Shown here: positions 24,401-37,189 of the stretch, in pieces
Position numbering within the stretch: the stretch's first letter is position 1
How the letters are laid out: each line of letters starts with the position of its first letter
NCBI GenBank assembly: GCA_930367215.1
Contig: OV884059.1
Coordinates: forward strand, 5,170,945 to 5,234,944
Length of the DNA: 64,000 bases
Direction of reading: 5' to 3'
Source: Pollenia angustigena
Lineage: Eukaryota; Arthropoda; Insecta; Diptera; Polleniidae
Program-made: the position numbers and the translations under genes
Notes under the pieces: model-generated
The model's database searches: none
Seen by the model: only the letters and a program-made list of their open reading frames with translations
Told to the model about the DNA's origin: nothing

Positions 24401-26248
24401 AAAAAACACTTAATTGACAACATCTTTTGTAAGTTGTTGTTTTTTTTCATTTTGTTTTTCTTAACCTACTTACAACTACAATTAATGTTGAGAGAATTTC
24501 AACTAATTGTAGTGGGGAAATGTAAGATGAGATGAACCCACTGTTGTTTATTGTTGATGTGTTTTGTTTAAACTTTGATATTGTTACAAGTAGAACTGTT
24601 GCTATAATTCTTATACGTTTAACAGTTTTATTTGGTTTAATATCTTTAGTTTGTCTAAAACCTTTATGGATGAAGTTTCCTGATGATCTGGCCTAAGCAA
24701 CCAGTGAAATGCATAGGAATAGCTTATCCCATCAACAATAAATTTCAAGTGTTTTTATCAATAATAAAAACTGGGAATTAAGCACGAATAACAAAATCTT
24801 TTGAAATTAAAATTTTGTATTCCCAAAAATTGAAATTACTTTTTGATAATAAACAGGCAGTGCACGGCCTAAAAAACACTTAATTGACAACATCTTTTGT
24901 AAGTTGTTGTTTTTTTCATTTTGTTTTTCTTAACCTACTTACAACTACAATTAATGTTGAGAGAATTTCAACTAATTGTAGTGGGGAAATGTAAGATGAG
25001 ATGAACCCACTGTTGTTTATTGTTGATGTGTTTTGTTTAAACTTTGATATTATTACAAGTAGAACTGTTGCTATAATTCTTATACGTTTAACAGTTTTAT
25101 TTGGTTTAATATCTTTAGTTTGTCTAAAACCTTTATGGATGAAGTTTCCTGATGATCTGGCCTAAGCAACCAGTGAAATGCATAGGAATAGCTTATCCCA
25201 TCAACAATAAATTTCAAGTGTTTTTATCAATAATAAAAACTGGGAATTAAGCACGAATAACAAAATCTTTTGAAATTAAAATTTTGTATTCCCAAAAATT
25301 GAAATTACTTTTTGATAATAAACAGGCAGTGCACGGCCTAAAAAACACTTAATTGACAACATCTTTTGTAAGTTGTTGTTTTTTTCATTTTGTTTTTCTT
25401 AACCTACTTACAACTACAATTAATGTTGAGAGAATTTCAACTAATTGTAGTGGGGAAATGTAAGATGAGATGAACCCACTGTTGTTTATTGTTGATGTGT
25501 TTTGTTTAAACTTTGATATTGTTACAAGTAGAGCTGTTGCTATAATTCTTATACGTTTAACAGTTTTATTTGGTTTAATATCTTTAGTTTGTCTAAAACC
25601 TTTATGGATGAAGTTTCCTGATGATCTGGCCTAAGCAACCAGTGAAATGCATAGGAATAGCTTATCCCATCAACAATAAATTTCAAGTGTTTTTATCAAT
25701 AATAAAAACTGGGAATTAAGCACGAATAACAAAATCTTTTGAAATTAAAATTTTGTATTCCCAAAAATTGAAATTACTTTTTGATAATAAACAGGCAGTG
25801 CACGGCCTAAAAAACACTTAATTGACAACATCTTTTGTAAGTTGTTGTTTTTTTCATTTTGTTTTTCTTAACCTACTTACAACTACAATTAATGTTGAGA
25901 GAATTTCAACTAATTGTAGTGGGGAAATGTAAGATGAGATGAACCCACTGTTGTTTATTGTTGATGTGTTTTGTTTAAACTTTGATATTGTTACAAGTAG
26001 AACTGTTGCTATAATTCTTATACGTTTAACAGTTTTATTTGGTTTAATATCTTTAGTTTGTCTAAAACCTTTATGGATGAAGTTTCCTGATGATCTGGCC
26101 TAAGCAACCAGTGAAATGCATAGGAATAGCTTATCCCATCAACAATAAATTTCAAGTGTTTTTATCAATAATAAAAACTGGGAATTAAGCACGAATAACA
26201 AAATCTTTTGAAATTAAAATTTTGTATTCCCAAAAATTGAAATTACTT
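21460..26248 (-). repeat. 469/470-bp satellite, inverted block (about 10 units)
   Basis: The landmark GCAGTGCACGG occurs at 21571, 22040, 22510, 22979, 23448, 23918, 24387, 24857, 25326 and 25795, so intervals are 469 or 470 bp. The extra base reflects one T in a T7/T8 run. Substitutions are very rare (for example TATTATTACAAG near 25050 and AGAGCTGTTG near 25530), indicating recent amplification or efficient homogenisation. The last unit is cut at AAATTACTTT next to the right flanking repeat. No coding capacity. Confidence 0.97.
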
Positions 26249-26264
26249 TTATTATTGTAAATGT
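26249..26264 (+). repeat. Right flanking 16-bp direct repeat of the 469-bp array
   Basis: TTATTATTGTAAATGT, identical to 20061-20076, follows the truncated last unit. Confidence 0.8.
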
Positions 26265-28850
26265 TTTGAAATCGGATATTCATAAGTATGAAAGTTATGC
26301 ACATTTATCTTAAGGCATATTGAACTGAGTATGACTTTATGCGCTTGTCTATGCAGGCTGGTTTGTTAAATTTGTACACTCTCTATTATTGTATAATATA
26401 TTAGATTCAAGTATGTTTAAAATTTTTTCAATAATATGTATTCTTCAAAATAATATTGACTTCAATACTTTGAACTATAAAAAAAAACAATTTTATTGTT
26501 TTTATTTATTTCTTTGTTAACATTAAAAAAATTTGCATATAAAATGTTTGCGACAGAATGGTGCCATCAATAGCACAACTCGTATTTGTTAATATGTATT
26601 AACAAAGAAGCACACATGCACACAAAACCCATCTTGGCAACTTTAATGAACTGTGTAAGCAAAGATATGACACCAACCAAACTTAAACATACGCATTTGT
26701 TTTTCATATAAACAGGAGTTTATTCAGTTATGCACACAAGTACACACACACATGCACACTATTTCCTTGTACTAAATATATTTTAGCGTTATACTCTCTC
26801 TCTCTCTCTCTCTCTCTCTCCCTGCCATCAATTTTGCCTTATTTACCCATTGCAAATACTCAAAGTCATCATCATTTATAAAAGCATTTTACATGTGTAA
26901 CAACAACAACAATTACAGCAACGATATGCATACAAAAATCCTATAAACATAAATTCACATCTACGCACATCCATACTAACCATAATTTTTATATTATTTC
27001 CCATTTCATACTCTCCTCCCCTACTTACTCCTCTTTAAAAAAAATGCCTTCTCATTGTTTTTACATTCAAGCCAATACGAGACGTATGAGTAAGTACTCG
27101 TTACTATGTTCGTTTATTGACTTTAATTGCACGAGTTTAATGGAAAAACAAGAACAACAACAACATATAACAACAATAATTATAAATGCCGGCCAAACAA
27201 CAACAAAAATTAAAAAAAAAATGTGCATGAAAGTGTATTGATAAGCATGTTATAACACACAATAACACAATTTTAAAAGGCGTCATATTGGTGTGCGTAA
27301 AAAGAGAACAAGAAAAAACGCAACGAATATAATAAGAGTGAAGAAAATGTAGTAAACTTTTAGGGATTTAAATGTTGTTATGTTAAAACTTCAAGGAGCA
27401 GTTTCATAGAAATTTAAGAACTTTTTAGAAAAATTAAAAAGATGTTTGTTGGGAAAGAAAAGCAACAAAAAAAAACATAAATTTCGGAATTTAATTTACA
27501 GAAAGTTTACGCGAAATTTCAGACTTTTGTGGTATTTAAAGCAGAAAAATGCAAAAAAAAAATACGGGAACCATCTAATCATTATAAAAATACAAGAATT
27601 TTGAAATTTGTTTAATATGCATAATTTTTATGAACAAATCGCACTTGGTCTTGAGGAGGGTAATAATTCAAAACTGTGGAAAATTCGTGTTATTTTGTCT
27701 ACTTTTTGGTAATAAAATTACCAAATTAAAAATAGTTTTGCGTTTACTAAAAATTATAAAATTGAATACCCTCTAAATGATGGATCAAATTGGTACTTTT
27801 TCTCTTTTCGATAAATTTCATATACATACAATTTACAGCCTACATTAACATACAGTGTTCTTTCTCGGGGCCTAAAATGAGGAAAAGCTGGTACTCTTTA
27901 TACCCTTTTAACTTTGGTACTTTTTCTCTTTTTGCATTTCGGCATAGAGATAGCATATGGCCCAGATTAAAAAGTAGGGTATCTTAACTGATGTCAAACA
28001 AAAAAAAAATCGGTACTTTTGGTACTTTTTATCTCTTTGATAAATTTGGAATACAGAGTTTATTTGGTCCAGCGACCGGTATATACATATTTATTGCATG
28101 CCGGTTTCTCAAGAGCATCGAGTGCTGAAACTTATATGGATGTGTTGGGGAAAAAAAATCAAAATAAGTATAGATGTAGCGCACTAGAAAAAGTTTCTGG
28201 GAATCTGTTATAGGATAAGCCATTTTCTTTAAAACTTGCTCTAATATTCACGTGATCGATGGAATTATGATTTCTTTAAAAAAAAAAAACCGTAAATACA
28301 ATAAACAGGTTAAAGAAAAAGTATTTTCTTTCAAATTTAAAGGAACTGTATTAAATTTTTTTACATATCAATCTGAAATTATTAAAAAAAAACCCCAGTC
28401 AAAGCAAGATAAGCTACACACAACAATATGTGTCACCGGTTAAACAAAATGTTTTCAAAAAAAGCCACAATAAGCCAAAAGAATCTAACAATCTAGAAAA
28501 AGTTAAACAAAAAATTGTTTTTCGATCAATATTCAAATGTACTATTCCTCACTTTTGCTCTTTTATATTCTCTAGATTGACTGGCTCTATGAGATTTTGT
28601 GTCTTTTTACACACACAGTTTCCGTTTTATCACAAGATAAGCCTGGATTTGTTATCAGGATATACAAGTTTTGTTTCCGGTTGTAGGAAAACAAGATGAT
28701 TGTTGTATATTTTTCTTTCGAAATACGATGTATTCATCTATTTTTTTCTTAGAATAAAGATGGGTGATTGACATTTAAAAAAGGGATGACAGTTTTAAAA
28801 TTAAATAATCAAATCTCCTTTATTAAGAGGGCTTTATAAAAAAAATGTAA
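26265..28850. other. AT-rich unique DNA with microsatellites
   Basis: This contains a (CT)14 run at 26793-26820, AC/ACAC and CAA-rich stretches (26600-27200), and three recurrences of GGTACTTTTT(A)TCTCTTT between 27790 and 28040. Open frames here are low-complexity and match nothing I know. The composition resembles ordinary fly intergenic or intronic DNA. Confidence 0.5.
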
Positions 28851-30960
28851 GTAATATTTAAAATCTTATAAAATTTCTATAAAGTTAAAGTAAAAGAGTA
28901 GTATTTCTTTAAAAAAGTAGTAAGATTTAAAAAATATTGTCTAAATCGTTAAACTAAGACAATTTAATTTATATTAAGCCATGAAAATTGCTTTAAATTG
29001 ATTTTTGCCAGAAAAAATTTAATTTTAGGAAAAGTAGTATCTTAGAATTAGTAGTAAGTCCTTAAAATATGTAAATACATATTACCTAAAATTTACAAAA
29101 TAAAGAAATTGTATATACATTGTTAAGGCCAATAAACTTGGCATAAGCAAATATTTTTGCAAAAATTTTAATCTAAAATAGTAGTATTTTTGTAAATAGT
29201 AGTAAGATTTAAAAACTATTACCATTAATCTTTAATCTTAGCAATTTAAAGCCATTAAAGTTATTTTGTATACAATTTTGCAATAAAATGTTGATTTTAG
29301 AAAATGTAGTATTCTTTAAATAGTAGTAAATCTTTGATACATGGACTTCATAAATAATGAGATTTAATACATTTAAAGCTAGTTAATATTAGTGTAAGCA
29401 AAATTTTTTGTAAACATTTTTATTTAAAAAAGATGGTATTAAAAAAAAGGAGCAAATTTGGAATAATAAAATCTTAAATTTTGGGCCATTTCATTTATTC
29501 ACAGACATTAAAAAGGTGCTAAATAAAATTGTGCTCAAGAACTTTTAGATTAGGAAAAATAGTATATTGGAATAGTAGTAGAAAATTTTTATATGTAATA
29601 TGTAAATTATGAAATGAAATATATTTGATGCTATTAAAGTTAGTAAAGGCAAAATTTTTTGTAAAAATTTAAATTTTAAAAAAGTAGTATTTTTGTAAAT
29701 AGTAGAAAACTCGAAATAATATTGCCTAAAATCTTTAATTTTCGGAAATTTCATTTATTAACTGGCATTAAAATAGTTTTAAATGAAATTTTGTTCAAGA
29801 ACATTGATTTTAGGAAAAGTAGTATTTTAAAATACGTAGTAGTTAATCTTTGAAATATGTAAACATACTACCAAAAACTTCAGAAATAATGAAATTTAAC
29901 ATATTTTAAGCTGGGAATATTAGTAAAACAAAATTTTTTTTGTTAAAATCTTTATTTAAAAAAGTAGTATTTTTTTAAAAAAAAAAGTATTAAATTTGGA
30001 ATAATATTGCCTTAAATCTTAAATTTTGGGCAATTTCATTTATTTAAATACCTTTTAATAGTTTTAAATAAAATTTTGCTGAAGAAGTTTGATTTTACGA
30101 AAAGTAGTATTTTGAAATCGTAGTAAATTCTTAAAATATGTATGGATGTACTTTCTAACTTAAAATTTAACAATTAATGAAATTTAATATATTTAAAGCT
30201 TTTTAAATTAGTAAAGGCAAAATGTTTGGAAACATTTTAATTTAAAAAAAGTTGTATTTTTAAAATAGTAGTAAATTAAAATCGTCAAGCTTAGGCCTTT
30301 TAATTTTTTTCAAAGTGGTCATAAGACAATATTGCTGTAATTTGAAGATTTAAAAAAGTAGTATTTTTGAAAATAAATAGTAGTAAATTTGGAATAATAT
30401 TGCCTTTAATTTTTAAATTTGAGAAATTTTATTTATTACCAGGCATTAAAATAGTTTTAAATAAAATTTTGCTCAAGAACGTTGATTTTAGGAAAAATTT
30501 TCTACTACTATTTCAAAATACTGCTTTTCCTAAAATCAACGTTCTTGAGCAAAATTTTATTTAAAACTATTTTAATGCCTGGTAATAAATAAAATTTCCC
30601 TAATTTCAAAATTAAAGGCAATATTATTCCAAATTTACTCCTTTTTTTTTAATCTACAAATTACAGCAATAGTGTCTTAAATTTAAATTTAAAAAAGTAG
30701 TATTTTTTAAAATAGTAGTACATTTTTAAAAATTTTTCCTAAAATCCTTAAACTTAGACCGTTTCGTTTATTTAAAGTGGTTTTAAGTAAATATTGCTGT
30801 AAATTGTAGATTTTAAAAACGTAGTATTTTTGAAAAAAAGTAGTAAATTTAAAAAAAAACTTTATAAAATTTAAACATTTTAGCAACTTAATATTTGAAA
30901 CAGTTAAATTTAAAAAAAAAAAAAAATACTTTAAAAATAGTAGTATTTTGGGGAAAATTT
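28850..30960. repeat. GTAGTA-core degenerate tandem repeats, forward orientation
   Basis: AAAAAGTAGTATTTTT recurs roughly every 130-300 bp, paired with AATAGTAGTAAATTTGGAAT. Spacers are recognisably homologous (TATTGCCTTAAATCT, GGCATTAAAATAGTTTTAAA, AAATTTTGCTCAAGAAC.TTGA). The larger unit is about 250-300 bp and present about seven times with strong divergence. It is an old expanded local repeat, not coding. Confidence 0.8.
30382..30639. repeat. 115-bp inverted repeat hairpin within the GTAGTA array
   Basis: The arms 30382-30496 and 30525-30639 are complementary at 112 of 115 positions by manual alignment, separated by a 28-nt loop. The arms are one spacer unit of the surrounding repeat, duplicated in inverted orientation. 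They are much more alike than the direct copies nearby, so the inversion is recent or maintained. Transcription would give a long, nearly perfect double-stranded RNA stem. Confidence 0.92.
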
Positions 30961-30999
30961 TACATACATTCATAAACTATACAAATGTATCGATTTTTC

Positions 31000-31900
31000 T
31001 TTTATAATTTTTAAATTTCTTGCAAAAAATTTTTATCTTTTTATTTGTTATTTAATTTAAACCCAAAATTGTATACTTCCCAGGCACGTTTTACCCATTA
31101 ACCTTAATAGAAAATACAACAAAAGGGGTAAACCCTTTCTCTAACTTAAAAAATTAGAAAAATTTTATATTTTATTTTTATTCAACAAACATTGTAACAA
31201 AGAATACATCAAAATCCATAATAAAGAAAATGAATCAGGCAAATATTGTAATTATGAAAATTGAAAATTAAAATAAAACCACAAATAACCAACCCAACAA
31301 AATCATAAAACAAACAAAAGACACAATTAAACAAATATTTGTTTTACTGACAAACTAACAGGCTGGCTCCTGGTCAAACATTTTGTTTTCCTCAGAATGT
31401 TACTTTTTTTTATTCAAAATGAAAAATAAACACAATTGAAACAGTTAAATGACAAAACCTAATGGCTGAGGCAAGAAGAAAGAGGAAAACTGACCGGCAA
31501 TTTCAATAAAGAAAAGAAAAAGTAACCTGCCAAAAACTACAAGATAAAAACTAAATTGCAAACTAAAAGCAAAATAAAAAAAAAAACCACATACAAACAC
31601 ATTCTCAATTACAAGCACAAATTTACACATACATACACTTGCCTCTAAAACAAACAATAAACACTTAAGGAAAAGAAAATGTTTATAAAATTTTGTTGTT
31701 GAAAAAAAGCTAGATTACTTTCTTTTAAACAAGTCATTTTGCAAATGTTAGTAATTGAAAAAAACACAATATGTGGTGACATATTGGAAACTTAATACAC
31801 TTGGGAAAAATGCTACTTAACCATTATGACCTTACCAAAATCCTCGAGAGTTTTAAGGAGTTTAGAAAATAAACTAAAAATTTCTTCGAGCTCATTTAGC
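31000..31900. other. AT-rich stretch, nothing recognised
   Basis: A break in the GTAGTA repeats. The sequence is A-rich with ACAAATACACATACA-like words and no recognised feature. Confidence 0.5.
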
Positions 31901-32350
31901 AATTTTTCAAAAAATGCTACTTTTTTAATCTACTCCTTTTTCTAATTTTTCAAAATTTTTACATACAACTTCAAATTTCTTCGATTTAGGTCATTCAGCA
32001 TTTTTTCAAAAAAATCTACTACTTTTTTTAATCTACTACTTTTTTAATCTACTCCTTTTCTCAAAACAATTTCTAAATGTGATTCTAGAACTTGAATTTT
32101 TCAACTTAACTAATTTTTAAATCGATTCAATCCTATAAAACGTTTAAATACTTTTTTCAAGAATTTAGTACTTATTTTAAATATCTAGTAGTACTATTTG
32201 GATATATGTAATAATTTTGGTACATATTACATACTTAAATTGATTTTATTTTCACAGTTAACAACTAAAAACTTTTAACATTTATTTTTTGTTGCTACTT
32301 TTTCGAAAAATACTACTATTTTAAAAATTTGTTTCAAAGTGTTTTTTTAT
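31900..32350. repeat. GTAGTA-core repeats, reversed orientation (TACTACTTTTT)
   Basis: Here the plus strand shows ATCTACTACTTTTTTTAATC-type copies, the reverse complement of those left of 31000. The block abuts a mariner relic at about 32600, and the same orientation resumes from 33220. Confidence 0.7.
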
Positions 32351-32599
32351 GCTTTGTAATCAATTTTTTTTTTTCTAGGGATATATAGTTTCTAGTATGT
32401 TTTAAGGACTTTTGCAATTATGAGTGGTTCAACCATAATGCACCATGTTAATTTTGAGTCACACCTTAACGTAAATTTTTTTTGCCAACTTAATTTGACA
32501 TTAATTTGATTTGATTTAATTTGACAAATTGAACCATGGAGAGGTACACAATTAAGCACCGCGTTTCAGCAAACTGGGTCTCTAGGAAGTAGAGTCCAC

Positions 32600-33215
32600 A
32601 AAGACTGACTCTTTGGTACGGTTTATGGGCTGGCGGTGTCATGAGGCCGACCCTCCTGTAAAATTAGATCGACATAGCATTTACAGTAAATGGTATTCGC
32701 TATCGCGAAATGATAACAGACTTCTTGTCGCCAGAAATTGAGGATATGGATCTGAACGATATGTGGTTCCAAAAGGATGGTTCCACTTTCACACAGCCAA
32801 CGAAATAATGGCTCTTTTGTGCGAAAAATTCAATGGCAGTGTTATCTCACGTCCTGGCGTATTAATTGACCTCCACTATCATGAGATTTGAGATCGTAGG
32901 ACTTCTTTTTTTGGGGATATTTAAATAAAAATGGGTGCGTCAATAAGCCAAGAACAATTCAAGAGCTAAAGGATGAGCTAATTCAGCACTTTAACGATAT
33001 TGAATCTCAATTATGTATCAGAGTCCCCAAAAATATGGACCATTGGATAGAGGTATGCCACCGAAACCGGGGCGAGCATTTGGCTGATATTTTGTTTCGC
33101 ATATAAATGTCATATACCATAATTCATAATTAAAACTATTAAGATGATTATCCAAAATCTTTTTGTTTTATTTACAATTAAACACGTGCGTTTTGCTTGG
33201 ACCACCCTACAAAAT
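32600..33215 (+). pseudogene. mariner-type transposase relic (5'-truncated element)
   Basis: The reading begins WYGLWAGGV, then (after stops) VNGIRYREMITDFLSPEI and DLNDMWFQKDGS (second catalytic Asp; the usual QQDGA is altered). With shifted frames it continues to a degraded third-Asp block, DFFFWGYLNKN, and a C-terminus CHRNRGEHLADILF. Only the second half of a transposase is present, with at least three stops or frameshifts. The AT-rich tail runs to about 33215, ending AAACACGTGCGTTTTGCTTG and CCACCCTAC. It is related to, but clearly distinct from, the element at 10682. Confidence 0.75.
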
Positions 33216-33219
33216 GTTT

Positions 33220-34440
33220 GGTACTTTTTATCCATTTATTACTATTATTGGAAATATGTAGTAGCGTTGCTTTTTTAAAACTTTTTTTTACATAATTAAA
33301 CTTACAATTTTTGCTGTAGATAAATAAAAATTTATAAACCTTTTTTATACTATTTCTTTGAAATACTACTTTATTTTTAAAAACACTTCTATATTAAAAA
33401 AATGGATTGTTTAGCTTAATTTATATTAAGCAAACATTTTATTCTCAAAAATTTTAAATTCAATGCTTTTTTTTAATTTACTACTTTTTTAGAAAAAAGT
33501 AGTATATTTTGTATTTATTTTTGCGTAAACAATTTTGTTTTTGCCAAAATAAAAAAAAATTCTCTTTTTAAAAGCTATTTCTTAAAAATACTACTTTTTG
33601 CAAATAAACTACTTTTTAAAAACTTATTTTTAATGAATTTGTTTCAGTTTAAAGAATCATTTTTTGTTCAACGAGTTTTTTATTTAATACTATTTTAAGA
33701 ATTTACTACTATTATCAAAAATAGCAGTATATTTTTAAAATATATTTTAAAATATGAAATTGAAACGATTTATTGTTGCTAAAATGGCAAAAAAAAAAAT
33801 TTCAAAAACTTCTTATTGTATTAATTTTTTCTTATAAATTTTACTTTATCAAAAAATTTAACTATTTTTAATTTGACTTAAAATTCGAATTAAACTCTTG
33901 TTTAAGTAATTGGGTGTTTGTTCAGCATGTTTTTTTGATAATTATTGTTCTCATTTACTACTATTTTAGAAAATAGTAGTATATTTTTTACTTGTAATTT
34001 TTGCGTTCTGTTTTATTTTTGCCAAAAAAGAACTAAATCATCTACATATCTTTTTTTAAAAGCAGTTTATTAAAAATACTACTTTTTTCAAATAAACTAC
34101 TATTTTTTACTATATTTGTTTCAGCTTAATTAAGGTGAAATAAGCATGCTTTGCTCAACGAGCTTAGTATTTATTACTTTTTTAAGAATTTACTACTATT
34201 ATTGAAAATAGTAGTATATTATTTTAAATATGATTTTTAAGTAAAACGATTTATTTTTGCTAAAATGGAAAAAATTATCAAACATTTTTTATTTTAGGAA
34301 TTATTTCTTATAAATACTACTTTTTATAAAAATACTACTATTTTTAATTTGGCTTAAAAGTTTAATTAAACTCTTGTTTAAGTAATTGAGTAAGTGTTTA
34401 GCATGTTTTAGGGTAATTATTGTTCTCATTGATCACTATT
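33220..34440. repeat. GTAGTA-core repeats, reversed orientation, second stretch
   Basis: TTTACTACTTTTT and AATAGTAGTATATTTT recur with homologous spacers (TTTTTGCCAAAA, AAACTCTTGTTTAAGTAATT, TTGGCTTAAAAGTTTAATTA). The 450-bp segment at about 33490-33940 is clearly similar to 33950-34440, so the larger unit here is about 450 bp. Confidence 0.7.
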
Positions 34441-35990
34441 ATTTACTTTCTTTAATTTTTTTTTTGTTTTTGTTTTTTTACTGTTGTTCTTCTTCTTCAA
34501 GCATTAATAGTTTGTTTGCTTTTTCCATTAAATATTTTCCTTAGGTTTGCACTTTAAGTTACTTGTTGTTCTTGTTATTACTGTTATATTTATGTACTTT
34601 TCATTTTCTAGTTTTCAACATCATCGTTGCCGTCGTAGTCATTTTTCGTCGTCATCAACTTGAACAACGTCCTCAACGTGTCTTCTGGTTCTTTTTTTGT
34701 TTGCCACACTTAAAAAGGTAAACTGTAAACTCATACATGTATGTATGTTTGTGTGAGGAAAATTGTTGTTGCAATAATTGTTAAATGTTGTTGTTAGTTT
34801 GTTTATTTCACTGCTTTTTAGTTGGTCTTGTTGTTTTTGTAGTTGTACGTGTTTACTTTTAATTAAAAAATCAATAAATAACGACCTTTACTTCAATAGA
34901 AAAATTTTGTTTTTGTAGTTGTTGTTGGTTTTTTAGTGTTAAGTCGCTTGTTTTAACCTTAAAAAATTGTGTTTATATAAAAGGATAAGGGTTACTAGGA
35001 AAAATAAGTAATTTTTCTAAAAGTATTTTGAAAACTTTTCCAATATACAAATTAAAAATTTTGCAAATTTGTAAAAATCCACTTGTTTTTGAAAAAATAC
35101 TGTTTTTTTTAAAAAAAGAGGCTAAAAGTTTTATGTAAAACTTAAAAATTACTTTACTTTTGCTATTTTGGAAAACATTTTTAAAAATCTACTACTTTTT
35201 TATATAAACCACAACCGTTTTCACAAAAAAGTCTTAAAGCTATATAAAATACAAAACTTTTACAATTTACCAATTATCACCAATTATTTGAAAATTTAGT
35301 TTTTAGTAGTACTACTTATAGTAATATTGCATAAAATAATTCTCTTCCAACAAAAGAAAAGTACTTATTCCCATTATTTAGTACTAATTTCTCAAAAAAA
35401 GAACTCCTTAATCCTTCTTTCCTAACACTTTTTTTCTACCTTCAATGTCATAGTGGTTAAGTTGTTTTAACATTTAATTTCTGTTTCTCTGTTTGTTGTT
35501 GTTGTTGTTACTTTTAATGATTATAAAAGTAATGTTTTTTTAATGCTGTTAAACGTGCATTTGCAACTTGACAACTTTAAGTGGATAAAATGCAACAAAG
35601 GTTAAAAAAAGGTACCAAGAAAAAAAAACAAATATGTGTATACGCAATTAAATAAAGTACCCGATACAAGGAAAAAAACAACAATAGACTGCAGTAAAAA
35701 TAAATAAACATGTTGCTATTGTTTTATAAACAAATGACGTAGTCAAGTAATAGCAAAAGGCGAACAACAGAAAAAGGTGACGTAAGAAGTGGAATAGTGA
35801 CGTAAGAAGTAGAATTTTTGAAAAAAGAAACATTATTTTTCTTATATTAAATACTAACCTATTTTAAAAATAAATAAATAAGGTTTTTGAAATAAATAAG
35901 CACTCATTTATATCAATTTAAAATTATTAGTAGTTCTTGAAAAAAGTAGTACATATTTAAAAAAATAATAACCCAAAAATCATATTTCAG
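34441..35990. other. AT-rich unique DNA with (TTG)n tracts
   Basis: TTGTTGTTGTTG-type microsatellites occur at about 34770-34800 and 35500. 34600-34700 is a slightly GC-richer patch rich in CATC and GTCGTC words. No coding match. Confidence 0.5.
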
Positions 35991-36560
35991 GAAAAATTCG
36001 TTAAAAATGTGATCAGAGGAACTTAAATATAAAATTTAAAAATTTTTGGTTAAAGTAGTAGTTTTAACAAAGAGTAGTTTTTGAAAATAGTAGTACTTTC
36101 ATAAGAAATTTTTTAAAAAAAGAATAAAACCATAAAAATAAATTTACAAAGTTTATATATTAAAAATTGTAAGAAGTTTTTTATAGATTTTGAAAAAGTA
36201 GTATTTCTACTACTATTTTTAGAAACCAAAATTTAGAGTAAATTGCAAAAATGCCATCACAAATAAATGTTTCTCTTATAAAAATTAACGGTTTTTCAAA
36301 ATTTTTAAAAAAGTACTATTTTTAGCACTTTTTAAAAAATTAGTACTTTCAATCTTTTATAGAAAAATAACTTTTTAAACGATTTTTTTGGGCGAAATAA
36401 AGAAATTGCTCTTCTATAACAACTTCTTTAATAAAAATTTACTATCTATTTAAAAAATGAGGATGTATTTTAAATTCATTATAAAAAAGTAGTATTTTAT
36501 TTTTTTAATATAATCACATGATTTTAATTTTTAAAGATTTTTGATTTTTAAAGATTTTAC
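35990..36560. repeat. GTAGTA-core repeats, third stretch
   Basis: Copies of AAAGTAGTAGTTTT, GTAGTATTTCTACTACTATT and AAGTACTATTTTTAGCACTT occur in both orientations. Several are hairpin-forming (GTAGTA-TTTC-TACTAC). Confidence 0.65.
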
Positions 36561-36571
36561 AAAAAATAGTA

Positions 36572-37178
36572 CAGTATTGATCGCTTATAAGCCTTTCATA
36601 ATTTGAATATTGTTTTAGTGATTTTAAATGAGAAACGCATTTATCAAAACTCGCTTATAAGCATATTGTCACCTTTAATGCAAAAGGACGAAACAACACT
36701 ACTTTTGAATTATCAAGGGACCTGTAATTTAGTCTAGTACATTATGATCAATCAAAAACTCGGTATTGAACTTTTTTGTAGTTACGTCCTCTTACATTGT
36801 AGATGACCATATACTGTGCTGATAAAAAAAATCGCTTATATTCATCAACATCATGAAAAAGCTATTTTACTTGAATCAAAAGCACATGAATAAGTTTAAA
36901 GTTTGCTTGGAACTTAGAAAATTAAGTTTTGATAAATAATTTTATCGCGTGTTTTATTATTCATGACCCAAGTTTGCAACGATGCTAATATGAGAATTTT
37001 TTTAATGCAATTCATTAAAAGTAAATGATATTGTGATGCATAAATGCGGGATATGCATTTAAGCACATGCTTATACTTGAAACAATTTCGGCTATTTTAA
37101 ATACCAAACTGTAATTGAACAAGTTTGGATATATTAAAGCGTAAAATGCTTATAGCCGGTGTGCATATAAGCGATAAA
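36572..37178. mobile_element. TTATCGCTTATATGCA inverted-repeat element, copy 2
   Basis: The left end GATCGCTTATAAGC and the right end TGCATATAAGCGATAAA match the termini of 14842-16015. The right-hand part (GATGCATAAATGCGGGATAT, then CTGTAATTGAACAAGTTTGG) is a clear homologue of 15880-15965. It lacks the 309-bp MITE present in copy 1. It is inserted among GTAGTA repeats. Confidence 0.7.
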
Positions 37179-37189
37179 GAGTGATTTAT

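Noticed and set aside
20077..26248. Satellite units considered as a CRISPR-like array
   Set aside because: The whole 469-bp unit is repeated with no variable spacers, in eukaryotic DNA, and in two orientations.
26793..26820. (CT)14 tract as a promoter GAGA-factor cluster
   Set aside because: No gene start was recognised nearby; treated as a microsatellite.
34600..34700. GC-richer CATC/GTCGTC patch as a possible exon
   Set aside because: No frame gives a recognisable peptide and there are no paired splice signals.
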